Shown here: positions 36,355 to 43,995 of the stretch, one piece after another | How the letters are laid out: every line of letters begins with the position of its first letter | Position numbering within the stretch: position 1 is the stretch's first letter | Source: Microseira sp041929235 | Lineage (GTDB): Bacteria; Cyanobacteriota; Cyanobacteriia; Cyanobacteriales; Aerosakkonemataceae | Length of the DNA: 64,000 nt | NCBI RefSeq assembly: GCF_041929235.1 | Contig: NZ_JBHFNP010000041.1 | Location: 1 to 64,000 of the forward strand | Reading direction: 5' to 3' | The notes under the pieces: model-generated | Databases searched by the model: none | Seen by the model: the letters and a program-made list of their open reading frames with translations, nothing else | What the model was told of the DNA's origin: nothing | Made by a program: the position numbers and the translations under genes

Positions 36355-37887
36355 TCAGACTCGGCATTGAAAGATAATATATAAAGTTAAACAAGTACCA
36401 GTAATTAATAAAGCTATCGCTGAAGCCAGTAGCGGTATCATAATGCCTTGCGTCAAGAAGACAAAATAGAGTCCGTACAAAATACCGAGTGCGATCGCAT
36501 AAGCACCAAGGTCTACTAACGATTTAGATTGCCAAGCAAGCAAACCTCCTATTAATGACCAAACCCATATCCAAAGAGCATTACGCCACCAAGGCCAAAT
36601 CAAAATTAGCTTACTCCCCACTCCAATCAGAAGCGGCTTTAAAGAGTTATAAGCTGGTAGTTCCCATGTTCGCAGCCTCTCTTGCCACTCCGACCCCATT
36701 AGCAAACAGGTTATCACTAAACTGGCAACAAGCACTGTACGGAGAATGCGCCATCTGTACGGCGGTGAAAACAGGCTGTTTCTGTTGAGCAATTGCTGCC
36801 AAGTTAGCGGTGCCTTTTCCGAACTCTGAGAAAATGCAGGTAACCAGCTAGCACAAGGATATTGTTTCTCTAAACCGTGTAATCTTTCCCTTGCATTGCG
36901 TATAGCGCTGTCTAAAGCAGTTCCCCTCTTGGCATATTCCTCCAAAAAATACCGAAAAAATTTGGGAGCGACCTCATCAGGCACAGGTTCCCGCATCACA
37001 ATCACAAAAGGCAAGTATATCGCTTCTTCTGCTAGCTGTTGTGCTAATCCTAACCCGTCGCAAGAGTTGAAAATCGCTAGCTGTAAACCTTTTTCTACAG
37101 CTTTCTTCAGAGCGTATTTTAATTCATCAATTGTTAACCAATATTCCTCATTAATCTGAATTATTCCCTGTTGACTATCGGGTTGAGTCAAACTATGTCC
37201 AGCAAAAAATAGAATGTCCCATCCCTGTTCCCAAAGCCGATCGTTCAACTCTTCTACTGAAGGCTGCATCAGAAATTCTATTTTTGCTTGTCGAGCTAAA
37301 TTTTTCAAAGCTTGCCACTCTGATTCGGGATTAATGCCAGGGCCAAAAATCGCCAAAATTTTAACTTTTCCCTTAGCAGAAGGTGAAGCTGGTTTTTTAA
37401 CTAATTCACACTCAGGTACACTGAAGATGATTTCTGGTTGGGTTTCCAGGGGCAAATCCCACAGATGCCAAGGTAGTCTTCGCAGCCAAATGTTGTAAGT
37501 TCGCAGCACCACTCGCACATCTTTGGATGAATTCAGTTGATGGCACAATTCGTCCTCAATAACGCGAAACCGATTTTCCAATTTCAGCCAGGTATTCATG
37601 CTTTTTTCTAACGCTTTAGCCGCCTGGGAACAAGCTGCAAAAGCTTCAGGTTTTTGAGAATAGTTTGTTACCTGTCCCGGTTTTTCTTTGAGAGAACGGT
37701 AAAACGTCTCTAAGTTGCGGTAAAGCGACTGCCATTGGCGATATTGATTGAGAAGATCTGGATTTCTGGGCAACTTACCGCTTCTCGTTAAAGTAGGGGT
37801 GTGTTTGTTGTCTTCCTTAATTGCCAAATTTACGGCAAATCCATGCTCAAAGTCTCCATATATCTCCAGTACGATGAGCTTACCCAT
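36355..37887 (-). CDS. CHAT-domain (caspase-like) protein with C-terminal membrane bundle
   Basis: CHAT domains are caspase-related proteases or adaptors. The ATG at 37887 (MGKLIVLEIYGDFEHGFAVN) is chosen over a GTG three codons earlier. The N-terminal half leads to the CHAT core: DILFFAGHS with His231 and LAIFNSCDGLGLA with Cys276 form the expected His-Cys dyad, and RGTALDSAIRNARERL follows. From about residue 377 there are four or five hydrophobic segments. The WELPAYNSLKPLL motif after the first one looks like the beginning of a CHASE2 sensor, but the sensor itself is absent. It is the last gene of the sigma/DUF1822/CHAT operon. Confidence 0.88.
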   Translation of the reverse strand: MGKLIVLEIYGDFEHGFAVNLAIKEDNKHTPTLTRSGKLPRNPDLLNQYRQWQSLYRNLETFYRSLKEKPGQVTNYSQKPEAFAACSQAAKALEKSMNTWLKLENRFRVIEDELCHQLNSSKDVRVVLRTYNIWLRRLPWHLWDLPLETQPEIIFSVPECELVKKPASPSAKGKVKILAIFGPGINPESEWQALKNLARQAKIEFLMQPSVEELNDRLWEQGWDILFFAGHSLTQPDSQQGIIQINEEYWLTIDELKYALKKAVEKGLQLAIFNSCDGLGLAQQLAEEAIYLPFVIVMREPVPDEVAPKFFRYFLEEYAKRGTALDSAIRNARERLHGLEKQYPCASWLPAFSQSSEKAPLTWQQLLNRNSLFSPPYRWRILRTVLVASLVITCLLMGSEWQERLRTWELPAYNSLKPLLIGVGSKLILIWPWWRNALWIWVWSLIGGLLAWQSKSLVDLGAYAIALGILYGLYFVFLTQGIMIPLLASAIALLITGTCLTLYIIFQCRV

Positions 37888-38055
37888 TGCCAGCACCCTT
37901 AAGTATTATTCTTAAGAAACAATGCTCAAAGCCTTATTTTTCAAGGGTTAGAATATTGTAACGGTAGCGTAAACCGCCCCGGTAAGAGACTCGCATCTTA
38001 CACCTTTCTTAATAAGGCTTAATGAATCGGTTTGATGAACGAAAAATCAAAAGAT

Positions 38056-39027
38056 TTACGTTTCATCATTCGCAATAAACAAAGGTGATGGCGGTGGTTC
38101 AAGCTCTGAGATAGCGAATTCTTCGGTAATGCTAACACCCTGCCAATCTACTTTCACTCCAAATCGATCTCCCAGTTCAGCCTCAAACTGATATTGGATG
38201 AATTTATCAGCAGTTCTGGCTGTAACTTCTTTGAAAATTTCCTCTGACTCATCAAGTACAATCAGTTTGAGTCCTAGAGGTAAATAACTATTCTCTCCTG
38301 TTGGATACACCTGCAAATTAACTGCCACAGTATCTTCGCTTTCTCGCGAAAGATTGATAATCAAAATGAAGGGATGACCTGCTAATTCTATTCCAAGATC
38401 GATCACCTTTCCCCGTCTCACTTTTAGGTTTCTAACGAAGCTTAATTCTTGAGGAGCGATCAGAGCTTCTATTGCCTGCCAGCCTGGTTCAAAAATATTA
38501 TCAAACCACTGGAGTAATTGATTGACCTGTGTCTGACGAGGTGTAACTTTCGCTGTTAGTTCTGCAAGCAAATCTTCCAACTCTTCGAGCGATCGCAATT
38601 CGCTGACTGGTAATTCCTCTTGAGTTGTGGTTTCCACAAACCCCAGCAGCGTTGCTTCTCTAAGCGATTCGCTCAACTTTACAGCTACATAGCCAATTCT
38701 GTCTGACCAAACTTCAAGCGGAATATGACAAAATTGAGAGTCTGGTAACACAGGACGGCATTCTAACTTGCCGAGATTTTTAATTTCCAAATCAGCAACA
38801 TTCATCAGCGTCTGCGTCACCAAATCCCAACTATCGCTCGCTGACAAATCTGTCTCTATTCCCCGGCAACGCAGGTAAAAATCTACCGCATAAACAGCCA
38901 AGGTGTTGAGATAAACTTGTTTGATTTTCCGAGGATTAGTTTGCTGTTCAGAAAACCGTTGCGCTGTCAAATGTTCTGGCAGTGCTAGAGGAACGGTGAA
39001 TGTTAGAGAGTCTGCTATGTTGTTCAT
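38056..39027 (-). CDS. DUF1822 family protein
   Basis: The 323-residue protein begins with FTVPLALPEHLTAQRFSEQQ, then KQVYLNTLAVYAVDFYLRCR and SDSWDLVTQTLMNVADLEIK, the characteristic order of cyanobacterial DUF1822 proteins. There are no membrane segments. The C-terminal half is beta-rich (GIELAGHPFILIINLSRESE, VAVNLQVYPTGENSYLPLGL). The function is unknown. The start has GGAG 9 bases upstream and lies 21 bases after the sigma gene. DUF1822 genes commonly sit between a sigma-like gene and a CHAT or CHASE2 gene, suggesting a shared signalling unit. Confidence 0.88.
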   Translation of the reverse strand: MNNIADSLTFTVPLALPEHLTAQRFSEQQTNPRKIKQVYLNTLAVYAVDFYLRCRGIETDLSASDSWDLVTQTLMNVADLEIKNLGKLECRPVLPDSQFCHIPLEVWSDRIGYVAVKLSESLREATLLGFVETTTQEELPVSELRSLEELEDLLAELTAKVTPRQTQVNQLLQWFDNIFEPGWQAIEALIAPQELSFVRNLKVRRGKVIDLGIELAGHPFILIINLSRESEDTVAVNLQVYPTGENSYLPLGLKLIVLDESEEIFKEVTARTADKFIQYQFEAELGDRFGVKVDWQGVSITEEFAISELEPPPSPLFIANDET

Positions 39028-39048
39028 TTTTGGGTTTCTCCTGTTTAG

Positions 39049-39753
39049 TTAAGCGTTTTCCTGCAAGTAAGCTTTGATTTTGGGTGCAAACTTTTTGACA
39101 CAACGAGAGTAAAATGAACTCGTTGTAGAAAGAGCATCAATACCTAATTCTTCTGAAATTTCTTGCCAAGAGTTTCCCTCAAACCGTTTCAAAGCTATAG
39201 CTCGAAAGTTAGCCCTGGGATTATTACCGATGCATTCGTTTCGGAAAATACCTTCTGGGTCTTCTTCTATACATTTTTTGATAATTTCAGATTGGGTTAA
39301 GGATGTTGACTCGTCAGGTGATGGAATATTTTCGAGAATATTTAAACCTGAATCCTCTAAATCTGAAAAATTAGGAATTGTTACAAATTGTCCTGCCACG
39401 ACTTTTACTCCCAATAATTCATTATATGACTCTTTAAAAAATCGCCTATCTAATTTTACATTCAACCAGGTTCTTACTTTACCTTCTTGCGGATTGTAAC
39501 CATCAATATTATTGTCAGGTTGATAGATAAAAAACAAAATTTTTTGTAAAGCTATAACAAAAATTTCTGGACAAAGATTTGCAGGGTATCGATTGCTATT
39601 TGGACGGGTAAGTCTATTAGATTGTCGATTAATTTCTTCAACTAGCTTAGTTAAAGCGATGCGCCGCTCCTTACTCCCTGATGGGTGTTGTTGAGCTGAC
39701 TTAGCTAGCTCTAGCAGCCGCTTATCTAGTTGATCTGGAGATAGATTATCCAT
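39049..39753 (-). CDS. Sigma-70-like factor of cyanobacterial DUF1822/CHAT loci
   Basis: The start at 39753 gives MDNLSPDQLDKRLLELAKSA, the usual opening for this group; a GTG at 39792 would add 13 residues. Residues about 60-115 correspond to sigma region 2 (FVIALQKILFFIYQPDNNID, then GKVRTWLNVKLDRRFF). A linker and a region-4 helix-turn-helix follow (FRAIALKRFEGNSWQEISEE, then LGIDALSTTSSFYSRCVKKF). It should direct RNA polymerase to a small promoter set. The operon's own upstream region carries the same three-box sequence found before three neighbouring secreted-protein genes, so autoregulation and control of those genes are inferred. Confidence 0.8.
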   Translation of the reverse strand: MDNLSPDQLDKRLLELAKSAQQHPSGSKERRIALTKLVEEINRQSNRLTRPNSNRYPANLCPEIFVIALQKILFFIYQPDNNIDGYNPQEGKVRTWLNVKLDRRFFKESYNELLGVKVVAGQFVTIPNFSDLEDSGLNILENIPSPDESTSLTQSEIIKKCIEEDPEGIFRNECIGNNPRANFRAIALKRFEGNSWQEISEELGIDALSTTSSFYSRCVKKFAPKIKAYLQENA

Positions 39754-39836
39754 CTGAGATACCGAATAACCAGTGACAAACTGCTTTTCCACAGAAGTGC
39801 TTTAGCAGTAGAACAAGTCTGTGCCGCTTCTGCTTG

Positions 39837-39893
39837 TACCTATCTTAGTTTTAATCCTTGTATTCTACGCAAAATGTCGCTTTGTTGACAAAA
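39837..39893 (-). promoter_or_regulatory. Three-box element before the sigma operon
   Basis: On the minus strand: TTTTGTCAA (39893-39885), TTGCGTA (39872-39866), TAAGATAGGTA (39847-39837). The order, sequences and spacing (21 and 25 bases between box starts) nearly equal those of the three elements before the secreted-protein genes. Confidence 0.6.
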
Positions 39894-39961
39894 ATTTACT
39901 TTTGGCTAGATTCCTGACCCTGAGAGCAGCAGTCTTGCACACAACGCGCCTGTTTGTAAAG

Positions 39962-40020
39962 TTTTGTAAAATTCAGCCGCTTTTTGCGTAAAAGCTTGGA
40001 GAGCCAACCTGAGAGAAGTA
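39962..40020 (+). promoter_or_regulatory. Three-box element before the lectin-like gene
   Basis: TTTTGTAAA (39962), TTGCGTA (39984-39990), TGAGAGAAGTA (40010-40020). It lies 57 bases before the start codon, divergent from the sigma operon element about 70 bases away. Confidence 0.65.
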
Positions 40021-40076
40021 GAAACAAGTCAAACTCAAATAACTTTTCTGACTTTTCACCGGATAAGGAGAATGTC

Positions 40077-40589
40077 ATGTCCACTAATTTTAATCAACTC
40101 ATGAAAAAGAGATTCTTGTTGTCTCTTAGCTCACTTCTTGTTTGCAGTTCTGCTGTTGTTGGCTTTTCTGGCAAAGCTTTTGGGCGGGAGTTTAACGCAG
40201 GTCCAATCTGGAATAACGGTCATGCACGAACAGTATGCCCTCAGCTTTGTACTGCGAACAGCATGTGGTGGAATGGTAATTGGCATACAACGGTGTATCG
40301 CCAGCAGTCAGTTTGTAGCTGTGGTTGGCGTTTAGAGTTGAGCAACGAACGTTTTACTCGCCGAATCACACAAGCATCATTGTGGAAATATAGAGATTTT
40401 AAGACGGCGATTAGTCACAGGGGATTAAGTCCTTACGAAGCAGCAAACCAAGTTGGCGAGACGGTCAAACGTTTGCGAGGAGTAGACAATCTCTACGAAA
40501 TTAGGTTAAGTGGAGGCGATCGGGTTACTTTTTCTATCTATGGTCAATACCACGTAGTTGAAATACGTGATGTCGGCGGTCATACATGA
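40077..40589 (+). CDS. Secreted MVL-like mannan-binding lectin domain with C-terminal VGGHT domain
   Basis: The start at 40077 has AAGGAG upstream and gives 170 residues. A signal peptide (KKRFLLSLSSLLVCSSAVVG) precedes residues 40-83: NAGPIWNNGHARTVCPQLC, WWNGNWHTTV, QQSVC. This matches the repeat of the cyanobacterial mannan-binding lectin MVL (AGPxWxN...GxWxTxV...SV). The C-terminal part (about 97-170) ends IRLSGGDRVTFSIYGQYHVV, EIRDVGGHT and is shared with the next gene; its pattern weakly recalls RelE/ParE-fold toxins. A secreted glycan-targeted effector is a hypothesis; a plain lectin is the conservative view. Confidence 0.75.
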   Translation: MSTNFNQLMKKRFLLSLSSLLVCSSAVVGFSGKAFGREFNAGPIWNNGHARTVCPQLCTANSMWWNGNWHTTVYRQQSVCSCGWRLELSNERFTRRITQASLWKYRDFKTAISHRGLSPYEAANQVGETVKRLRGVDNLYEIRLSGGDRVTFSIYGQYHVVEIRDVGGHT

Positions 40590-40705
40590 CAAATCAAGAG
40601 GGTGTTTGAAAAGTCAGTTTGGTCAAATAAAGCCTTAAACTGCTATCCAATGTCTCAGGCATGGCTTGGCAACTGACAGCGCTGTCGTCCCTATTTATGA
40701 TATGA

Positions 40706-40755
40706 CAATCGCTTTTGAACCAAAGCTTTTGGTCAACGGCGATTGTTTTATTTTT
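40706..40755 (+). terminator. Terminator after the lectin-like gene
   Basis: CAATCGCTTTTGAACC pairs with GGTCAACGGCGATTG, followed by TTTTATTTTT. Confidence 0.8.
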
Positions 40756-40809
40756 GAGTGGCAATTGCAAAATTATTGTAGCTCGCAGAAGAATCCTATA
40801 TTTATAAAC

Positions 40810-40867
40810 TTTTGTAAAATCACCAGCTTTTTGCGTAAAAACTCCCCTAACCAACCTGAGATAAGTA
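40810..40867 (+). promoter_or_regulatory. Three-box element before the second secreted gene
   Basis: TTTTGTAAA (40810), TTGCGTA (40831-40837), TGAGATAAGTA (40857-40867); 26 bases between the starts of boxes two and three, as in the other two plus-strand copies. Confidence 0.65.
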
Positions 40868-40905
40868 GACACAAGTCAAACCCAAGTAACTTTGGAGAAT
40901 AGATT

Positions 40906-41454
40906 ATGCGTTCGATTCAATCAAAAACCCTGGCTGCTTTTGGCACAATCATCGCCTCTGCTGTTTCCCTAACGATGCCATTGGTTAGTCCCTCTTTAGC
41001 CGCACCCCAGAACTTTAGTAGTTATCAAAAGGCTACCAACTCTGTTGCGCCTACGTTTGAAACTTTATCGACCGATTCCTCCATCCTGGTAGCTGGTAAA
41101 CCAGGGCGCAGTTCCAACCAACAGCACAATTCTAACCAGCAGCCCAGTTCCAGTAAACCTAAACCTCAATGGACTGTAAACGATCAAAAGGCACGCATTA
41201 AACAGGGACTCACACCAACTGAAATGCAGAAATATGAGGATTTTCTGAATCAGATTAAAGCGGGCAAATCTCCTAAAGAGGCTGCTGAAGCAATTGGAGA
41301 TTCCGATTGGAAATCATTCGGAAACAATCAATTTCAATTTCGCCTAAGCCAGAAGAATCGGGTTACATATTCGCTCGAACAGAAGAAAGACCGTCAAGGC
41401 AAAGTCACCAATGAATATGAAGTCAAAATCCTTCAAGTCGGCGGTCATACATAA
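40906..41454 (+). CDS. Secreted protein with C-terminal VGGHT domain
   Basis: The 182-residue protein starts with a signal peptide MRSIQSKTLAAFGTIIASAV that is nearly identical to that of the next gene. A Ser/Gln/Asn/Pro-rich linker (about 60-90) leads to a domain TPTEMQKYEDFLNQIKAGKS, then FQFRLSQKNRVTYSLEQ and YEVKILQVGGHT. The first part looks helical, the last like three beta strands. It aligns with the C-terminal domain of the upstream lectin-like protein. RelE/ParE-type toxins have this general order, but similarity is faint and catalytic residues cannot be assigned. A GGAGAATAG ribosome site is present. Confidence 0.7.
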   Translation: MRSIQSKTLAAFGTIIASAVSLTMPLVSPSLAAPQNFSSYQKATNSVAPTFETLSTDSSILVAGKPGRSSNQQHNSNQQPSSSKPKPQWTVNDQKARIKQGLTPTEMQKYEDFLNQIKAGKSPKEAAEAIGDSDWKSFGNNQFQFRLSQKNRVTYSLEQKKDRQGKVTNEYEVKILQVGGHT

Positions 41455-41585
41455 CAAATCAAGAGGGTGTTTGAAAAGTTAGTCCGGTCAAATAAAGCCT
41501 TAAACTGCTATCCAATGTATAAGGCATGGCTTGGCAACTGACAGGGCTGCCGTCCCTAGTCAAACCCATCAATTTTCTGATATGA

Positions 41586-41635
41586 CAATCGCTTTTGACC
41601 CAAAGCTTTTGGTCAACGGCGATTGTTTTATTTTT
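41586..41635 (+). terminator. Terminator after the second secreted gene
   Basis: Same hairpin as at 40706: CAATCGCTTTTGACC pairs with GGTCAACGGCGATTG, then TTTTATTTTT. Confidence 0.8.
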
Positions 41636-41689
41636 GAGTGGCAATTGCAAAATTATTGTAGCTCGCAGAAGAATCGTCGATTTATAAAG

Positions 41690-41748
41690 TTTTGTAAATT
41701 TCAGAAGCTAATTGCGTAAAAGCTTGCAGAGTCAACCTGAGATAAGTA
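41690..41748 (+). promoter_or_regulatory. Three-box element before the third secreted gene
   Basis: TTTTGTAAA (41690), TTGCGTA (41712-41718), TGAGATAAGTA (41738-41748), followed by the same ACAAGTCAAACCCAAGTAAC leader as the second gene. Confidence 0.65.
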
Positions 41749-41786
41749 GACACAAGTCAAACCCAAGTAACTTTGGAGAATAGATT

Positions 41787-42137
41787 ATGCGTTCGATTCA
41801 ATCAAAAACCCTGGCTACTTTTGGCACAATCATCGCCTCTGCTGTTTCCCTAGCGATGCCATTGGTAAGTCCCTCTTTAGCCGCAGGTGGAGGTAGTCAC
41901 AAAACACTGAGAATGTGTGCAAAAGTTGAATATACCTATAAGGCTAAAGATGGACGAGTTATTTCTGGTGTAACTCCCGTAGAGTGTGGCAAAAACGTCC
42001 GTCAGCAACATAACGAAAGTGGACTACGTAAAGCTTCACGTGAAGAAGCTTGTAAAAAGGCTTGGCAACACTTGCCACGTCTTGAACAAGGGGCACAATG
42101 GCTGCAACGCAGCTGTAAACCATACCAACAAAAATAG
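41787..42137 (+). CDS. Small secreted cysteine-containing protein
   Basis: The 116-residue product has almost the same 33-residue signal peptide as the preceding gene (MRSIQSKTLATFGTIIASAV ... SPSLAA) but an unrelated mature part of about 83 residues. This has four cysteines (LRMCAKVEY, PVECGKN, EEACKKAW, RSCKPYQ), so two disulfides are possible outside the cell. No family is recognised. It shares promoter and leader with the second gene, as if a different payload had been placed behind one expression and export cassette. Confidence 0.7.
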   Translation: MRSIQSKTLATFGTIIASAVSLAMPLVSPSLAAGGGSHKTLRMCAKVEYTYKAKDGRVISGVTPVECGKNVRQQHNESGLRKASREEACKKAWQHLPRLEQGAQWLQRSCKPYQQK

Positions 42138-42222
42138 AGGATACTGTTGAATCCCACATACCTAATCCGCATTTAATGCCCTTTTTTCTACCACTGGTTG
42201 AAAACCTGGGGCCATACAAACC

Positions 42223-42242
42223 TAGCCCGCTTGGGCGGGCTA
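42223..42242 (+). terminator. Hairpin between third and fourth secreted genes
   Basis: TAGCCCGC and GCGGGCTA, an 8-bp perfect stem with a TTGG loop. No T run follows, so partial readthrough into the fourth gene is possible; that gene has no three-box element of its own. Confidence 0.5.
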
Positions 42243-42274
42243 GATAAACCTCTCGTTGAAAGGAAAAATTAGTC

Positions 42275-42793
42275 ATGAAAACCCCTGTTGCAGTTTTTGG
42301 CACCTTATTAACTATGACTCTTGCTGCATCAACTACAACTCTTGCTATCAGTGATGTTGCTAGCGCAAACAAGCTATATAACAAGCAACAAATTATGATG
42401 GCACAGTCTGGTGTAGGTCTATCTGTTAACCTGGATTTACTTGGCATTGCTAACCAAATCAAATCCGATATCAAATCTGCTCAAAACCGTAGCGGATTTG
42501 TGAAAAATTTAGCGAACACAGTTTATTATGCTGCGCGTTTTGCTGCAAAGCGACACAATTTGGGTAAACGATACCATGTGATGGTTTTTAATTTGAACCA
42601 AAACTATCAGGAAAGATTTAAAGGTGTTGTATTCTATGGTTCAGCAGTTTATGACGGCATCCATTACGGTATTTGGGTGTTTGAAAGTGGTGAATTCATC
42701 AATCAAGGCGATGGTGGATGGATTAACTGGGCTTTTATAGGCCGGTTTGACAAAAATGGTAGTTATGTAAAATTCAAACCGTCACAGTCGTAG
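42275..42793 (+). CDS. Secreted protein of unknown function, fourth of the array
   Basis: The 172-residue protein has a signal peptide (MKTPVAVFGTLLTMTLAAST). Residues about 70-100 are helical (NLANTVYYAARFAAKRHNLG). The C-terminal ~75 residues form a compact beta-rich domain: YHVMVFNLNQNYQERFKGVV, FYGSAVYDGIHYGIWVFESG and GGWINWAFIGRF. I cannot name the family with confidence. The tryptophan- and aromatic-rich ending would suit a binding surface. A GAAAGGAAAA ribosome site precedes it. It is probably co-expressed with the upstream gene or has its own promoter. Confidence 0.65.
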   Translation: MKTPVAVFGTLLTMTLAASTTTLAISDVASANKLYNKQQIMMAQSGVGLSVNLDLLGIANQIKSDIKSAQNRSGFVKNLANTVYYAARFAAKRHNLGKRYHVMVFNLNQNYQERFKGVVFYGSAVYDGIHYGIWVFESGEFINQGDGGWINWAFIGRFDKNGSYVKFKPSQS

Positions 42794-42855
42794 TCAGAAG
42801 ACGAAGAGCATAAATAGCCCTCCCGAAACATACCCTCCTGAGAAATCCTTGCTAG

Positions 42856-42879
42856 CCCCTTACACGCGACTGGAAGGGG
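42856..42879 (+). terminator. Weak terminator after the fourth secreted gene
   Basis: CCCCTT and AAGGGG pair around a 12-base loop, followed by a T-containing stretch. Confidence 0.45.
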
Positions 42880-42924
42880 TATTCTTATTGGAGATAGTAC
42901 AGATTGAATAGCCCCTACTGACTC

Positions 42925-43857
42925 ATGACCAATAAAGTAATCGTTTTCGGTAGCATCAACATGGACTTAGTAGTAAAAACACCCCGGTTACCGATTCCGG
43001 GAGAAACCCTACTAGGCCATGATTTTTTTACCGCACCGGGGGGAAAAGGTGCGAATCAGGCGGTAGCAATGGCAAAATTGGGTATCCCGACTTTTATGGT
43101 GGGAAGAGTGGGAAAAGATGCCGAAGGTAACTCCCTCCTCGCCAGTCTCCAAACCTATGGCGTATCCACAGATTATGTCTTAACCGATACCGAAGCTCAT
43201 TCCGGCGTCGCCATCATCGCCGTAGAAGACAGCGGGCAAAATAATATTATCGTCGTTCCCGGTGCCAATCATCGTGTAAATGCTGAAGATTTGGAACCAT
43301 TAAGTAATATTTTTGACAGTACATCTGCTTTATTACTCCAATTAGAGATCCCTTTATCGGCGGTAATTTTAGCAGCAAAAGCCGCTCGGAATGCCGGAAT
43401 ATCAGTGATTTTAGATCCAGCACCCGCGCAGAAAGATATCCCGGATGAAATTTATCGATTGGTTGATATTATTACCCCAAATGAAATCGAAGCGGCGCAA
43501 TTAGTTGGTTTTCCAGTTAATCATCCGGAAACGGCATTTGAAGCTGCTGCTGTATTGCGTCAGCGAGGGGTGAAAACGGCGATTGTTAAATTAGGGGCAT
43601 TGGGTGTTTGCTGTGCTACAGGGGATGAGTGTTTCTTTGTGCCAGCATTTCCCGTGGAAGCGGTGGATACAACTGCTGCTGGAGATGCATTTAATGGGGG
43701 TTTGGTAGCAGGTTTAACAGAAGGACAGTCTTTGCGACAAGCGGTAGTATGGGGTGCGGCGGCGGGTGCGATCGCTACTACGAAACCCGGTGCAATGCCT
43801 TCGATGCCCTCCCGCGATGCATTTAACCAGTTTCTCAAAGATCGCCAAATTCTGTGA
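42925..43857 (+). CDS. rbsK: Ribokinase (PfkB family)
   Basis: Ribokinase phosphorylates D-ribose to ribose-5-phosphate. The 310-residue product has VFGSINMDLVVKTPRLPIPG, GGKGANQAVAMAKLG (PfkB signature 1) and VDTTAAGDAFNGGLVAGL (signature 2 with the catalytic aspartate). The NPNEIEAA equivalent reads ITPNEIEAAQLVG. No ribose transporter is adjacent, so nucleoside salvage is as likely as uptake of free ribose. It is monocistronic. Confidence 0.92.
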   Translation: MTNKVIVFGSINMDLVVKTPRLPIPGETLLGHDFFTAPGGKGANQAVAMAKLGIPTFMVGRVGKDAEGNSLLASLQTYGVSTDYVLTDTEAHSGVAIIAVEDSGQNNIIVVPGANHRVNAEDLEPLSNIFDSTSALLLQLEIPLSAVILAAKAARNAGISVILDPAPAQKDIPDEIYRLVDIITPNEIEAAQLVGFPVNHPETAFEAAAVLRQRGVKTAIVKLGALGVCCATGDECFFVPAFPVEAVDTTAAGDAFNGGLVAGLTEGQSLRQAVVWGAAAGAIATTKPGAMPSMPSRDAFNQFLKDRQIL

Positions 43858-43995
43858 GCTTTTGTCACTTACTCGTTTCCCGCCGAAAAAATACCTATTT
43901 AATTAACCGCAGAGGACGCAGAGGACGCAGAGGTAAGAGAAAAGAAGAGGAATTACGCAAATCACCTTTGTTTCTCGCCAAAATCTCTCTGAATT

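Larger units (their letters stand above)
40586..41685. repeat. Duplicated 3' region (tandem duplication around the second gene)
   Basis: About 210 bases after the first secreted gene (40586-40800) recur almost unchanged after the second (41451-41685), from AAATCAAGAGGGTGTTTGAA to TGTAGCTCGCAGAAGAATC. Promoters are repeated too. The array grew by tandem duplication, with the enclosed coding parts diverging or being replaced. Confidence 0.9.
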
